Shown: one piece after another, positions 17,204 through 27,106 of the stretch
Position numbering within the stretch: the first letter of the stretch is position 1
Layout: each line of letters begins with the position of its first letter
Assembly: GCF_902506455.1 (NCBI RefSeq)
Contig: NZ_LR733844.1
Location: 2,685,303 to 2,749,302, forward strand
Reading direction: 5' to 3'
Source of the DNA: Sphingomonas sp. 8AM
Lineage (GTDB): Bacteria; Pseudomonadota; Alphaproteobacteria; Sphingomonadales; Sphingomonadaceae
DNA: 64,000 bases
The notes under the pieces: model-generated
Told to the model about the DNA's origin: nothing
Databases searched by the model: none
Seen by the model: the letters and a program-made list of their open reading frames with translations, nothing else
Made by a program: the position numbers and the translations under genes

Positions 17204-19386
17204 CGCTTGCGCCTCAGCGACAGCACCGGCACCTCATCGCCATCCAGCGCCGCCCCACGTCCTGACAACGACGGGTTGACCATGAAATAGCGGTGGAGGT
17301 TGAACGGCCGCTCGCCCGGCGTGTCGCGGACATAGCTGCCGTCCGGCTCCAGTTCCCAGCTCTGTTCGTTGTCGATCAGATTGGCGACCATCACCTGGTC
17401 GAGCACCTGATCGTGCACCGTTTCGTTTTCGAGCGGCAGCAGATACTCCACCCGCCGGTCGAAGTTGCGCGGCATCCAGTCGGCCGAGGAAATATAGACC
17501 ACCGCTCCGTCATTGGGGAGCGGCGCGCCATTCCCGAAGGCGGTAATCCGGCTGTGCTCGAGGAAACGCCCGACCACCGACATGACGCGAATGTTCTCCG
17601 ACATCCCCGGCACCTTCGGGCGGAGGCAGCAAATCCCGCGCACGATCAGGTCGATCACGACCCCTGCACAGCTCGCCTCGTAGAGTTTCTCGATGATGAT
17701 CGGGTCGACAAGCGAATTCATCTTCGCCCAGATCGCGCCGGCACGACCCGCGCGCACATGTTCGATCTCGGCATCGATCCGCGACAGCAGCCGCTCGCGC
17801 AGCGACCGCGGGCTGAGCACGACCAACTCCATGCCGGCCGGCTCGACATAGCCGGTGATGTAGTTGAACATCCGCGCAGCATCGCGCCCGATGCGAGGAT
17901 CGGCGGTGAAGAAGCTGAGATCCGTGTAGATTTTCGCGGTAATCGGATGATAATTTCCCGTGCCGAAATGGCAGTAGGTGCGGAATTTCCCATTCTCGCG
18001 CCGCACGACCATCGCTACCTTGGCATGGGTCTTCCATTCGATGAAGCCGTAGACGACCTGCACGCCAGCGCGTTCCAGCGCGCTCGCCCATTGCAGATTC
18101 TGCTCCTCGTCGAAGCGCGCCTTCAGCTCGACGACCGCCGTCACCGACTTGCCCGCTTCCGCAGCGGCGATCAGCGCACTGATGACGGCCGACTGCTTGC
18201 CCGCGCGATAAAGCGTCTGCTTGATCGCAACCACGTCCGGATCGTTCGCGGCCTGCTTCAGGAACGCGAGTACGACATCGAACGACTCATAAGGATGGTG
18301 GACGACGATGTCCTTACTTCGGATCGCCGCGAAGCAATCGCCGCCAAACTCCCGGATTCGCTCAGGAAAACGTGGCGTGAATGGCACGAACTTCAAGTCG
18401 GGCCGATCTTCGTCGGCAAGCAGCGAGAGGTCGCCGACGCCGAGGAACGACCCCGTTTCCGTGACGATGGTGTCAGCTCCGCCCAGTTCCTCGCGCAATA
18501 CCTGCGCGAGTCCGTCGGGCATGCCCGTCTCCAGCTCTAGCCGGATGACACGCCCGCGCCGCCGTCGCTTGATGGCATTGGCGAAATAGCGGACGAGATC
18601 CTCCGCCTCTTCCTCGATCTCGATATCGCTGTCGCGCAGCACGCGAAATTCCGCCGCGCCTAACACGTCGTATCCCGGAAAAAGCAGATGCGAGAACCGC
18701 TTGAGGATCGACTCTGTCGCGACGTACGAAGCGCGCTCGTTGCCCGGCAGACGGACGAAGCGCGGCATGGCCGCGGGCAGCATGACAAGTTCACGGATCG
18801 GCTCGGCGTCTGAGCGGCGAACCAGATCGAACATCACCGCCATGCCCTTGTTCGGCATGAAGGGGAACGGATGCGCGGGATCGAGCGCCTGCGGGGTGAT
18901 GACCGGGAACAGCTGCTCCTGGAAATAAGTATTCAGCCAAGCGCGCTGGTCATCATCCAGCGCGTCGAGCGACCGGCTGCCAAGAACTGAAATCCCGGCT
19001 TCGCTCATCTCCCGCCGGATGTCGCGCCATACCGCCTGCTGACTGGCCATCAACGCATCGGCTTGTTCGACGATGGCCGCCAGCTGCTGCCCCGGGGTCA
19101 GGCCGTCGGCGGAGCGTGCCTCCACGTCCTGCAGCTGCTGCCCCTTCAGCCCGGCGACCCGCACCATGAAGAATTCGTCGAGGTTGCCCCCGGAAATGGC
19201 GAGGAAGCGAAGCCGCTCCAGCAGCGGATGCGCCGGATTGCATGCCTCTTCCAGCACACGGCGGTTGAAGGCCAGCCACGATTGTTCGCGGTTGAAGTAG
19301 CGGTTGCCGTCGCGTTCGACGAAGGGGTCGTCCAGTTCGAGCGCCGCTCCGGCATCCTTACGCGCGATACTCACGGGCCGTGTCAT
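17200..19386 (-). CDS. ppk1: polyphosphate kinase 1
   Basis: 728 residues, the usual size. The N-terminal domain opens with YFNREQSWLAFNRRVLEE. The catalytic phospholipase-D-like halves carry His454 (KTHAK) and His611 (EHSRI), matching the two essential histidines of the family. The enzyme reversibly builds polyphosphate from ATP. It overlaps hda by four bases upstream and ppx by four bases downstream in a tight operon. Confidence 0.95.
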   Translation of the reverse strand: MTRPVSIARKDAGAALELDDPFVERDGNRYFNREQSWLAFNRRVLEEACNPAHPLLERLRFLAISGGNLDEFFMVRVAGLKGQQLQDVEARSADGLTPGQQLAAIVEQADALMASQQAVWRDIRREMSEAGISVLGSRSLDALDDDQRAWLNTYFQEQLFPVITPQALDPAHPFPFMPNKGMAVMFDLVRRSDAEPIRELVMLPAAMPRFVRLPGNERASYVATESILKRFSHLLFPGYDVLGAAEFRVLRDSDIEIEEEAEDLVRYFANAIKRRRRGRVIRLELETGMPDGLAQVLREELGGADTIVTETGSFLGVGDLSLLADEDRPDLKFVPFTPRFPERIREFGGDCFAAIRSKDIVVHHPYESFDVVLAFLKQAANDPDVVAIKQTLYRAGKQSAVISALIAAAEAGKSVTAVVELKARFDEEQNLQWASALERAGVQVVYGFIEWKTHAKVAMVVRRENGKFRTYCHFGTGNYHPITAKIYTDLSFFTADPRIGRDAARMFNYITGYVEPAGMELVVLSPRSLRERLLSRIDAEIEHVRAGRAGAIWAKMNSLVDPIIIEKLYEASCAGVVIDLIVRGICCLRPKVPGMSENIRVMSVVGRFLEHSRITAFGNGAPLPNDGAVVYISSADWMPRNFDRRVEYLLPLENETVHDQVLDQVMVANLIDNEQSWELEPDGSYVRDTPGERPFNLHRYFMVNPSLSGRGAALDGDEVPVLSLRRKR

Positions 19387-20003
19387 GATGGAAAGTCGCT
19401 CCGGTTTTTTGCCGCATTGTCCAGGTCGAGGGTCTCGCGCGCCAACGGGATCGTCAGCCGTCGGCGCCCCGCCAGCGCGGCACGATCGAGCCTATCGATT
19501 GTGTCCATGACGGCGGTGTGACTCCGTTCGGTTCGCGCGACCAGCCACGCGATCAGGTCGGCGCGTGCCTCCAGATGGCGGCGCGCAAAACCGCGCTCGA
19601 ACAGTGCCGCCATCAGCGATTCCTCCGGCGCGGCGATCACGGCGGTCGGGCTGACGGCGAGCCGCGAGCGGAGATCGGGCAGCGCAATTTGCCATTCCGG
19701 CACCGACGCCGCCGCGATCAACAACAACGGCCGCCGCTCCTCCTGCGCGCGATTCCAGGCGTGGAACAGCGCCGCTTCGGGGACGGCATCGGCGTCATCG
19801 ATCACCGCCCCTCCGGAACGCGCGGCAAAAATGCGGCCGAGGAGCGAGCGTCCCGACTTCGGCGGGCCGGCGAGCACCGCCGTACGCACCGGCCACGTCG
19901 CCCAATGTTCGAGCATCCGCACCGCGCGTGCATTGGAGTCGACCACCAGAAACTCGCCCTGTTCCTCCGCCGGCCAACCCAGCGGCAGCGCGATCTGGTT
20001 CAT
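19383..20003 (-). CDS. hdaA: Hda/HdaA-like regulator of DnaA
   Basis: 206 residues of AAA+ DnaA-like fold without the DnaA DNA-binding domain. The N-terminal MNQIALPLGW is the clamp-binding motif expected of Hda. A Walker-A-like GPPKSGRS, Walker B VIDDADAV and sensor region IAAPEESLMAALFERGFARR follow. Hda with the beta clamp drives ATP hydrolysis on DnaA to limit initiation. In Caulobacter the orthologue is HdaA. It shares four-base overlaps with the DUF2066-like gene and ppk. Confidence 0.88.
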   Translation of the reverse strand: MNQIALPLGWPAEEQGEFLVVDSNARAVRMLEHWATWPVRTAVLAGPPKSGRSLLGRIFAARSGGAVIDDADAVPEAALFHAWNRAQEERRPLLLIAAASVPEWQIALPDLRSRLAVSPTAVIAAPEESLMAALFERGFARRHLEARADLIAWLVARTERSHTAVMDTIDRLDRAALAGRRRLTIPLARETLDLDNAAKNRSDFPS

Positions 20004-21229
20004 GTCGCCGCTCCCGTCCGCGGGCTGGGACTTGGCATCGGCGCCGCGCGGCGGATGCGAAAGGTTGCGCCGTTTCCGATGACTTGCCAGCCGCGCGCCT
20101 CCAACGCTGCCCGTATCGCCTCTGCGGTGCCCGCATAACTGACGTTCATCGATGACACGCCGCCCAGCGCGAGGCTGGTCGTGGCAGCGCTGGTCACGCC
20201 CGGCACGCCACGCAACGCGGTCTCCGCACCCGTTACCGCGCCGACGTCCGGGCTATCATATTGAACCGTCAGAGTGAGTGCGACGGGCGTGAGCGCCGGG
20301 TCGGTGGCGAGCAGGTCGGCCACTTCCTCAAGCGGCTTCTCCGATACCGGCATAATCGGGTTAAGCCCCGGATCGAGGCCGAGATAGCCTTCGCGCAGCG
20401 CGCGCTGATAGACGTCGTCGAGCCGCCGGACGCCCGCATCCAGCAGCGCCGGAACACCGGCGCTGGTGCCGACCCGGAGCGTGAAACGCTGCAACATGCG
20501 ATGATCGGGGCCGTAGCGCGCCTCGAAGACGCCCACGACCGGTCCGCCGGGCCACTGTCGATACAGTCGAACACTCGGCATCAGCACGTCGCTGGCACCA
20601 TATTGATCGATCAGCGCCCGCCACCAGCCGCGATCGGGCCGCTCGGTTTGGCCAACGTTGAGCAACAGCGAGTCGGGGCCGGTGCCGGTCGGACGGACAT
20701 AATCGATCGCGCTGCTGCCGGTGCGGAATCGCGCCCATGCCTCCTGCCAGACGGTGCGCTGCTCGAAGACGGTGCCGACGCCGGTCGACCATTGCACCGG
20801 AACGACGAGGAAGGGCGACGAGCGCGCCACCGCGCCGGAAACGCCCAGCAGCCCGGCGGTGCGCGCGCGATCGAACAGCACGCCCAGCCGCGCGACGTAG
20901 CGACTGGGCCCGATCTGCTCATTCTCGACGACGATGCTCGACACAATCGAATCGAGCGTCCCGTCGGGAAGCGACCCGCCCCCTGCCCCCATCCGCTGCG
21001 AGAGCAGCACATAGGCCTTGCGCTGCGCCTCGCGCCAGCCGGCCAGCCGCGCGGCCTCGGCATCGGGTCCGGACACATCCACCCGGACGCCTGCCACCTC
21101 GAAGTCGTTGGAACTGTCGACTGCAGCGACACCGCGGTCGCCTCCCTCGATCTGTGCGAGCACGCCACGCGTGCCGAGCGCGGCGGCGAGGGCCGTCAGA
21201 ACAAGGGCGATCGGAAGGCGATGGCGCAT
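20000..21229 (-). CDS. secreted DUF2066-like protein
   Basis: 409 residues with a signal peptide (ALVLTALAAALGTRGVLAQ). The region after about residue 45 (FEVAGVRVDVSGPDAEAARLAGWREAQRKAYVLLSQRM) resembles DUF2066, a periplasmic family that also neighbours hda and purMN in gammaproteobacteria. The C-terminus contains a BON/HMA-like stretch (ALRGVPGVTSAATTSLALGG). No catalytic motif is visible and function is unknown. It opens the DUF2066-hda-ppk-ppx operon and faces purM across 61 bases. Confidence 0.72.
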   Translation of the reverse strand: MRHRLPIALVLTALAAALGTRGVLAQIEGGDRGVAAVDSSNDFEVAGVRVDVSGPDAEAARLAGWREAQRKAYVLLSQRMGAGGGSLPDGTLDSIVSSIVVENEQIGPSRYVARLGVLFDRARTAGLLGVSGAVARSSPFLVVPVQWSTGVGTVFEQRTVWQEAWARFRTGSSAIDYVRPTGTGPDSLLLNVGQTERPDRGWWRALIDQYGASDVLMPSVRLYRQWPGGPVVGVFEARYGPDHRMLQRFTLRVGTSAGVPALLDAGVRRLDDVYQRALREGYLGLDPGLNPIMPVSEKPLEEVADLLATDPALTPVALTLTVQYDSPDVGAVTGAETALRGVPGVTSAATTSLALGGVSSMNVSYAGTAEAIRAALEARGWQVIGNGATFRIRRAAPMPSPSPRTGAAT

Positions 21230-21290
21230 CGGAACGTCTTTTGGCGAAGCAGGCGTGGAAATCCAAGCGCGATGTGGCTAGTCGGCGGAC

Positions 21291-22382
21291 ATGAGCAACG
21301 AAGCCTATACCTACGAGAGCGCCGGCGTCTCGATCGCGGCCGGCAATGCGCTGGTCCGCGCGATCGCGCCGTTGGCCCGCGCCACCCGCCGCCCTGGCGC
21401 CGACGCCGACCTCGGCGGGTTCGGCGGCTTCTTCGATCTGAAGGCAGCAGGGTTCACCGATCCGCTGCTGGTTGCCGCCAACGACGGGGTCGGCACCAAG
21501 CTGAAGCTGGCGATCGAGTGGGATCGCCATGCTGGCGTCGGGATCGATCTGGTCGCGATGTGCGCGAACGATCTGGTCGTGCAGGGCGCCGAGCCGTTGT
21601 TCTTCCTCGATTATTACGCCACCGGGCAACTCGACAATGCGATTGCGGAAAGCGTGGTCGCCTCGATCGCGGAGGGCTGCCGGATCGCGGGCTGCGCGCT
21701 GATCGGTGGAGAGACCGCCGAGATGCCGGGCATGTATGCGGCGGGTGATTACGACCTTGCCGGGTTCTGCGTCGGTGCGGTCGAACGCGGCGACGTCCTG
21801 ACCGGCGCGACGATCGCGGCGGGCGACGTGATCCTCGGGCTCGCTTCGTCAGGCGTTCATTCCAATGGCTTCTCGCTCGTCCGGCGTCTGGCGACCGACA
21901 AGCGGTGGAAGCTCGACCGTCCGGCGCTGTTCGACTCCGACCGGTTGCTGATCGACATCCTGATGGCGCCGACGCGCATCTATGTCGCCAGCCTGTTGCC
22001 GCTGCTGCGTGCGCACAAGATCAAGGGGCTGGCGCATATCACCGGTGGCGGGCTGCTGGAGAATATTCCGCGTGTTCTGCCGCGCGATGCGCATGCGCAG
22101 ATCGACGCGGACGCCTGGGAACAGCCGCGATTGATGGCGTTCCTGCAGGCGCAGGGTGCAATCGAGCCCGAGGAGTTGGCACGCACCTTCAATTGCGGGA
22201 TCGGCATGGCGGTGGTCGTCGCGGCCGATCAGGCCGGGGAGGTCGCGGCGGCGCTGCGCGCAGCGGGCGAGACGGTCCATACGATCGGGCGGGTCGAGGC
22301 CGGCGCACGCGGATGCACCGTTTCGGGTCGCACCGAGACATGGAGCGCACGCGCCGGCTGGACGGCGACCCATCACCAATGA
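21291..22382 (+). CDS. purM: phosphoribosylformylglycinamidine cyclo-ligase
   Basis: 363 residues. Family landmarks are [51 protein letters not shown] and [13 protein letters not shown]. It closes the imidazole ring to form AIR in de novo purine synthesis (step 5), using ATP. It forms a four-base ATGA overlap with purN, the usual bacterial pairing. Confidence 0.97.
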   Translation: MSNEAYTYESAGVSIAAGNALVRAIAPLARATRRPGADADLGGFGGFFDLKAAGFTDPLLVAANDGVGTKLKLAIEWDRHAGVGIDLVAMCANDLVVQGAEPLFFLDYYATGQLDNAIAESVVASIAEGCRIAGCALIGGETAEMPGMYAAGDYDLAGFCVGAVERGDVLTGATIAAGDVILGLASSGVHSNGFSLVRRLATDKRWKLDRPALFDSDRLLIDILMAPTRIYVASLLPLLRAHKIKGLAHITGGGLLENIPRVLPRDAHAQIDADAWEQPRLMAFLQAQGAIEPEELARTFNCGIGMAVVVAADQAGEVAAALRAAGETVHTIGRVEAGARGCTVSGRTETWSARAGWTATHHQ

Positions 22383-22948
22383 GCGCGCCCACCCCTGCAC
22401 CGGTCGCGGCGCTGATCTCCGGTCGCGGATCGAACATGCAGGCGCTCGCCGGCGCGCAGGGCGAGGCCTACCGTCTCGTGCTGGTGGCGTCCGACCGGCC
22501 CGACGCGGCCGGGCTGGCGTGGGCGCGGGCGCAGGGTCTCGCAACCTTTGCGCTGTCCCCCAAGGGGATCGGCAAGGCGGCGTACGAGGATGCGCTTGAC
22601 GAGGCGCTGCGCGCGGCGGGAGCGGAATGGATCGCGCTGGCGGGTTACATGCGGCTGCTGTCGGATGCGTTCGTCTCGCGGTGGCGCGGGCGGATCATCA
22701 ACATTCATCCGTCCCTGTTACCCAGGTACAAGGGGCTCGATACCCATGCGCGCGCGATCGCCGCGGGCGATGCGGCGGGCGGCTGTTCGGTCCATGTCGT
22801 GACCGAGGAACTGGATGGCGGCGAGGTGCTGGGCCGCGCCGAGGTGCCGATCCGCGCGGACGATACGCCCGAAAGCCTTGCGACGCGGGTGCTGGTCGAG
22901 GAACATCGGCTATATCCGGCCGTGCTGAAGGAGTTCGTTCGCCGATGA
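22379..22948 (+). CDS. purN: phosphoribosylglycinamide formyltransferase
   Basis: 189 residues. The formyltransferase core shows [13 protein letters not shown], the catalytic motif [17 protein letters not shown] (Asn, His) and the Asp-containing [19 protein letters not shown]. It moves a formyl group from 10-formyl-THF to GAR in purine synthesis. The start overlaps the purM stop and the stop overlaps the next start. A longer in-frame extension through purM was rejected. Confidence 0.97.
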   Translation: MSAPTPAPVAALISGRGSNMQALAGAQGEAYRLVLVASDRPDAAGLAWARAQGLATFALSPKGIGKAAYEDALDEALRAAGAEWIALAGYMRLLSDAFVSRWRGRIINIHPSLLPRYKGLDTHARAIAAGDAAGGCSVHVVTEELDGGEVLGRAEVPIRADDTPESLATRVLVEEHRLYPAVLKEFVRR

Positions 22949-23217
22949 ATGCTGTGGATCAGGTCCGCGCCGTCGCGTTACTGCTGCCGGAAACGGAGGA
23001 GCGCGAAGTCGACGGAGACGTCGGGTTCTTCGTCGATGGAAAGCCATTCGCAACCGTGTCGGCCGCAGTCCCGACGGTAGTGCGGGTGCGCGAGGCGGCG
23101 GGCGAAGCATCGATCATGCTGAACGACGATGTGGATTGGGCGTTGGTCGAGGATCGCGTCGCGCGGAGCTGGGAAATGACCGCACCGCGACGTTTGCTAG
23201 AGGCTGGCGGCCGCTGA
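22945..23217 (+). CDS. small YjbR/MmcQ-like protein
   Basis: 90 residues with a shortened MmcQ/YjbR-like layout: ALLLPETEEREVD, FFVDGKPFATV and a C-terminal WALVEDRVARSWEMTAPRRL. It is translationally coupled to purN (ATGA). No role in purine synthesis is known for the family. It may simply ride in the operon. Confidence 0.68.
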   Translation: MNAVDQVRAVALLLPETEEREVDGDVGFFVDGKPFATVSAAVPTVVRVREAAGEASIMLNDDVDWALVEDRVARSWEMTAPRRLLEAGGR

Positions 23218-23403
23218 TCGTGGCTGGGTTATTACGAGCATAGCAACGCAATCAAGTGCCGGATCAGGGCGGTCCCGCTCGCTTCGCTACGCTCGCGGGC
23301 GGCCGCGTTCTGGACTGCTCCCGCATCGCCCTTAAGTGTCGCCGATCCAAAACTGATTCCCGATCAGGTCCGAAGCGATGGCAGCTTCTACGGCAGCGTG
23401 AAC

Positions 23404-23736
23404 CTATTGCGCGGTACCGCTGGCGTCCTGAACGACCGCAACGTCGATCGGATGATCGAAGGCGACACCGGTCCGGCCCTCGGTCTGCCAGACCACGCGT
23501 CCGGCGACCCAGCCGAGCCCGCTAAGCTTGATCTCGACCGCGCTGTCCGGCGGAAGCGGATGCGGCAGTTCGGCCATCAATCCGCCGGCAGAAACGTTCC
23601 GGATGCGCACGAGGAAGCCCGCATCGTCGGCATGGACGCGCATCCGTGCCGAAAGATGGATGTCGCCACGCCCACGATCGTCAGGCTGGCCCGCAGGCTT
23701 CTGGTCGTCAACCAAGCTGTATCTCGACTGCCCCAT
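23404..23736 (-). CDS. PilZ-domain protein
   Basis: 110 residues forming one PilZ-like domain: basic stretch LSARMRVHADD, then the NxSxxG motif as RNVSAGGLMAEL, and a closing GRVVWQTEGRTGVAFDHPI. PilZ proteins bind cyclic di-GMP and change activity of motility or polysaccharide machinery. The RxxxR half of the binding site is not clean here, so nucleotide binding is uncertain. It is monocistronic. The preceding 186 bases (23218-23403) hold a partial GC-rich hairpin but no gene. Confidence 0.78.
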   Translation of the reverse strand: MGQSRYSLVDDQKPAGQPDDRGRGDIHLSARMRVHADDAGFLVRIRNVSAGGLMAELPHPLPPDSAVEIKLSGLGWVAGRVVWQTEGRTGVAFDHPIDVAVVQDASGTAQ

Positions 23737-23801
23737 GTACCCGCCCGCTCGTTGTACCGGACGGTTGCGTCAAAATGATTGATAAAGTGTTAAGATCCGC
23801 G

Positions 23802-24269
23802 TCAATCGTCCCGCGAAACCTTCTCGGCACGCTCGTGTCGCTCCTGTGCCTCGACTGTCATCGTCGCAATCGGTCGCGCCTCCAGCCGGCCAAGGCTGAT
23901 CGGCTCGCCCGTCACCTCGCAATAGCCGTATTCGCCTTCCTCAATGCGGCGCAGCGCCGCATCGATCTTGGAGATGAGCTTGCGCTGGCGGTCGCGGGTG
24001 CGCAGTTCCAGCGACCAGTCCGCCTCGCTCGACGCGCGATCGTTGAGGTCGGCTTCGCGCAACGAGTCGACCTGCAAATGCGAGAGCGTTCCCTGCGCCT
24101 CCCGGCGGATCGCCTCTTTCCAGGCCAGCAGCTTGTGACGGAAGTACGCCTGTTGGCGTGGGTTCATGAACGGCTCGTCCGCGCTTGGGCGATAACCATC
24201 CGGCATCGGGCTGGAGAGCGCCTCCGGCTCGTCAAACGCGTCTTCGACCTGACTCATCACCGTCGCCAT
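23802..24269 (-). CDS. dksA: RNA polymerase-binding transcription factor DksA
   Basis: 155 residues. The coiled coil carries the acidic tip motif DLNDRAS (DxxDxA), which reaches the polymerase secondary channel and acts with ppGpp. The C-terminal finger reads YCEVTGEPISLGRLEARP...TVEAQ, keeping only the first of four zinc cysteines, as is common in alphaproteobacterial DksA. The start at 24269 is the first ATG of the frame and fits family N-termini. Promoter DNA must lie in 24270-24447. Confidence 0.92.
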   Translation of the reverse strand: MATVMSQVEDAFDEPEALSSPMPDGYRPSADEPFMNPRQQAYFRHKLLAWKEAIRREAQGTLSHLQVDSLREADLNDRASSEADWSLELRTRDRQRKLISKIDAALRRIEEGEYGYCEVTGEPISLGRLEARPIATMTVEAQERHERAEKVSRDD

Positions 24270-24447
24270 GACCTTCTCCCGCCCACGTGAAGGATGTCGT
24301 CAGCATCTCTGCACGCCCCTTTGGGCGCGCCTATAATCGCCTGACTGGTCATCCACAAGCGAACAGGATAGTCGTAATCGATACGATATGTCGCAACGCT
24401 GAACACTTAGCGTCGGCGAACGGCAGGCGCCCGCCGACGCATGACGA

Positions 24448-24957
24448 TCAGGCGGAGAGCAACGCCTTCTCGATGTCCGGGATCGGATGGCCGGTCAGGT
24501 CCTTGTCCAGCTCGCCGGTCAGTCGCGCGCTGACCTCCTTGTGGTAGTGCTTGCGCAGTTCGCCCAGGGTGCGCGGCGGAGCGATCACGATCAGCGACTC
24601 GAAGTCGTTCGACAGCGCGCGGCGCTTCAGCAGATCGGCGGCGTCGGCGGCGAAACGATCCTCCTCGAGCTGGTGGAAGTCGGTCTGCTCGAAGCTGCCG
24701 CGCGAAGGGGCGAATTGCGCACCGCCGCCCTGCGCATGGCCCGAGCCGCCCTGCGCCGCATTGGGCGCGCCTGCCCCGCTCTGCGTCGACGAGGCACCGC
24801 CGGCCGCGTCGGTCGCCTGATCGCGCGTGGCCGGATTGGCGCGTTCCTCGGCATGCTCAACCTGAAGGTTGGGATATTCGGCATCACCCTCGTTGCGCAG
24901 GAACAGCAGCTTGCGGCCATCGGCGACCAGAACGACCGAATTGTGGGGGACCTGCAT
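24448..24957 (-). CDS. host attachment family protein
   Basis: 169 residues matching the Host_attach family: N-terminal VPHNSVVLVADGRKLLFLRNEG and C-terminal LSNDFESLIVIAPPRTLGELRKHYHKEVSARLTGELDKDLTGHPI. The middle is a low-complexity glycine/alanine/glutamine spacer (about 50-90). The family name comes from plant-attachment mutants. The fold resembles eRF1-like domains, and the real function is unclear. It is divergent from serS (95 bases). Confidence 0.84.
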   Translation of the reverse strand: MQVPHNSVVLVADGRKLLFLRNEGDAEYPNLQVEHAEERANPATRDQATDAAGGASSTQSGAGAPNAAQGGSGHAQGGGAQFAPSRGSFEQTDFHQLEEDRFAADAADLLKRRALSNDFESLIVIAPPRTLGELRKHYHKEVSARLTGELDKDLTGHPIPDIEKALLSA

Positions 24958-25052
24958 GGACGTTTCTCCTTCTGCTCGTTGCGTGTCGGGGGGAGAACGC
25001 CGCGCGCCCGGCGCGGGTTGCCTAGCGGCGGGCGCGGGGTCATAGCGCGGCC

Positions 25053-26330
25053 ATGCACGACATCCGCCTGATCCGCGACGATCCCGCCGCTTTCGATGCC
25101 GCCATGGCCAAGCGTGGCCTGCCCGCCAGCGCCGGGACGCTCGCGTCGCTCGACCGCCGCCGCCGCGAGGCCGCGACCGAGGCGCAGACCGCGCAGGCGC
25201 GCCGCAACGAGGCGTCGAAGGCGATCGGCGCGGCCAAGGCGAAGAAGGACGAGGAGACCGCCGCCGCGCTGATGGCGGAGGTGGCGACGCTCAAGGAGCG
25301 GCTGCCGCAGCTGGAGGCTGAAGAGGCGGAGACGGGCAGCGCGCTCGACGCCGCGCTTGCCGCGCTCCCCAACGTTCCCGCCGCCGACGTGCCGGAGGGT
25401 GCGGACGAGGACGACAATCAGTTGGTCCACGAACGCGGGCAGCGGCCCGCCTTCGCGTTCACCCCTCGCGAGCATGACGCGATCGGCCCGGCGCTGGGGC
25501 TCGATTTCGAAACCGGCGCGGCGATCGCGGGCGCCCGTTTCACGCTGGTGCGCGGCGATGCGGCGCGGCTGCAACGCGCGCTGGGGCAGTTCATGCTGGA
25601 CCGCCTGACGCGCGAGCACGGCTATGAGGAAGTCGCCCCGCCGCTGCTGGTGCGCGACGAGGCGGTGTTCGGGACCGGGCAATTGCCGAAATTCGCCGAG
25701 GACCTGTTCCGCACCACCGACGGACGCTGGCTGATCCCGACCGCCGAGGTGTCGCTGACCAATATCGTCCGCGAGAAGATCCTGAGCCACGACGTCCTGC
25801 CGCTGCGCTTCGCGGCACTGACGCCGTGCTTCCGGTCCGAGGCGGGCGCGGCGGGGCGCGACACGCGCGGCTATATCCGCCAGCATCAGTTCGACAAGGT
25901 CGAGATGGTGTCGATCGTCGCGCACGAGGCGAGCGAGGACGAGCATGAGCGGATGACCGCCTGTGCCGAGGGCGTGCTCGACGCGCTGGGGCTCGCCTAT
26001 CGCCGGATGAAATTGTGCACCGGCGACATGGGGTTCACCGCGGCGCGCACCTATGATCTGGAGGTTTGGTTGCCCGGCCAGCAGCGCTATCGCGAGATTT
26101 CGAGCTGCTCGACGTGCACCGATTTCCAGGCGCGGCGCATGAACGCGCGCTATCGCCCGGAAGGTGAGAAGACGACGCGCTTCGTCCACACGCTCAACGG
26201 CTCGGGGCTGGCGGTCGGGCGGACGCTGGTGGCGGTGCTGGAGAATTACCAGCGCGAGGACGGGACCGTGACCGTGCCAGAGGTGCTGCGGCCGTATCTG
26301 GGCGGGCTCGAAGTGCTGGCCCCACGCTGA
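25053..26330 (+). CDS. serS: seryl-tRNA synthetase
   Basis: 425 residues. An N-terminal antiparallel coiled-coil arm (about 30-110) grips the long tRNA-Ser arm. The class II catalytic core shows [21 protein letters not shown] (motif 2), [15 protein letters not shown] and the C-terminal motif 3 region ([15 protein letters not shown]). It shares one base with surE (TGATG), indicating coupled translation. Confidence 0.97.
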   Translation: MHDIRLIRDDPAAFDAAMAKRGLPASAGTLASLDRRRREAATEAQTAQARRNEASKAIGAAKAKKDEETAAALMAEVATLKERLPQLEAEEAETGSALDAALAALPNVPAADVPEGADEDDNQLVHERGQRPAFAFTPREHDAIGPALGLDFETGAAIAGARFTLVRGDAARLQRALGQFMLDRLTREHGYEEVAPPLLVRDEAVFGTGQLPKFAEDLFRTTDGRWLIPTAEVSLTNIVREKILSHDVLPLRFAALTPCFRSEAGAAGRDTRGYIRQHQFDKVEMVSIVAHEASEDEHERMTACAEGVLDALGLAYRRMKLCTGDMGFTAARTYDLEVWLPGQQRYREISSCSTCTDFQARRMNARYRPEGEKTTRFVHTLNGSGLAVGRTLVAVLENYQREDGTVTVPEVLRPYLGGLEVLAPR

Positions 26331-27100
26331 TGCGGATCCTGCTCTCGAACGACGATGGCTATCACGCGCCGGGGCTGGCGGTGCTGGAGAAGATCGCCGC
26401 GCAGCTTTCCGACGACGTCTGGGTCTGCGCGCCAGCTTCCGAGCAATCGGGTACCGGCCGCTCGCTGACGCTGACCCGACCGCTGCGCGTCAAGCAGTTC
26501 GGGGAAAAGCGTTTCGCGGTCGGCGGCACGCCCACCGATGCGGTGATGTATGCGCTTGCCGAGGTGCTGCGCGACACGCCGCCCGACCTCGTCCTGTCGG
26601 GGGTCAACCGCGGCGGCAATATCGCCGAGGACGTGATGTATTCGGGCACCGTCTCGGCGGCGATGGAGGGTGCGCTGGCCGGCGTGCGCTCGGTCGCGCT
26701 CAGCCAGCGCTACGGCCGCCGCGAGCCGGGCGAGGACGTGTCGTTCGCAGCTGCCGAGGAATGGGGCGCACGCGTGCTGCGCCCGTTGCTCGACCATGAC
26801 TGGGCACCGCGCTCCGTGATCAACATCAACTTCCCCGAGCCTGAAGCGGGCGCGGTGAAGGGCGTGCGCGTCGTGCCGCAGGGCTTGCGCGATTACGGGC
26901 GCGTGCGCTTCGACCGCCGCACCGATCCGCGCGGGTTCGATTACCACTGGCTGTCGATGGGTCGCGTCACGCCGGCCGCCGACGACGGCAGCGATCTGAC
27001 GACGATCACGCAGGGGTGGATCACGGTGACGCCGCTTCAGCTCGACCTGACGCTGCACGATTCGCTCGCGGCGCTCGGCGACGCCTTCACCGGGGTGTAA
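26330..27100 (+). CDS. surE: 5'/3'-nucleotidase SurE
   Basis: 256 residues. The metal site is visible as [15 protein letters not shown] (Asp8-Asp9), with SGVNRGGNIAEDVMYSGTVSAAMEG and ASEQSGTGRSLT. It dephosphorylates nucleoside monophosphates in the stationary-phase or stress setting. It lies between serS and the NlpD-like lipoprotein; the pcm gene often placed here in other bacteria is absent. Confidence 0.96.
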   Translation: MRILLSNDDGYHAPGLAVLEKIAAQLSDDVWVCAPASEQSGTGRSLTLTRPLRVKQFGEKRFAVGGTPTDAVMYALAEVLRDTPPDLVLSGVNRGGNIAEDVMYSGTVSAAMEGALAGVRSVALSQRYGRREPGEDVSFAAAEEWGARVLRPLLDHDWAPRSVININFPEPEAGAVKGVRVVPQGLRDYGRVRFDRRTDPRGFDYHWLSMGRVTPAADDGSDLTTITQGWITVTPLQLDLTLHDSLAALGDAFTGV

Positions 27101-27106
27101 CGCGGT

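Noticed and set aside
24627..26189. 520-residue minus-strand frame across the host-attachment gene and serS
   Set aside because: Runs through two well-supported genes and shows only composition-driven residues.
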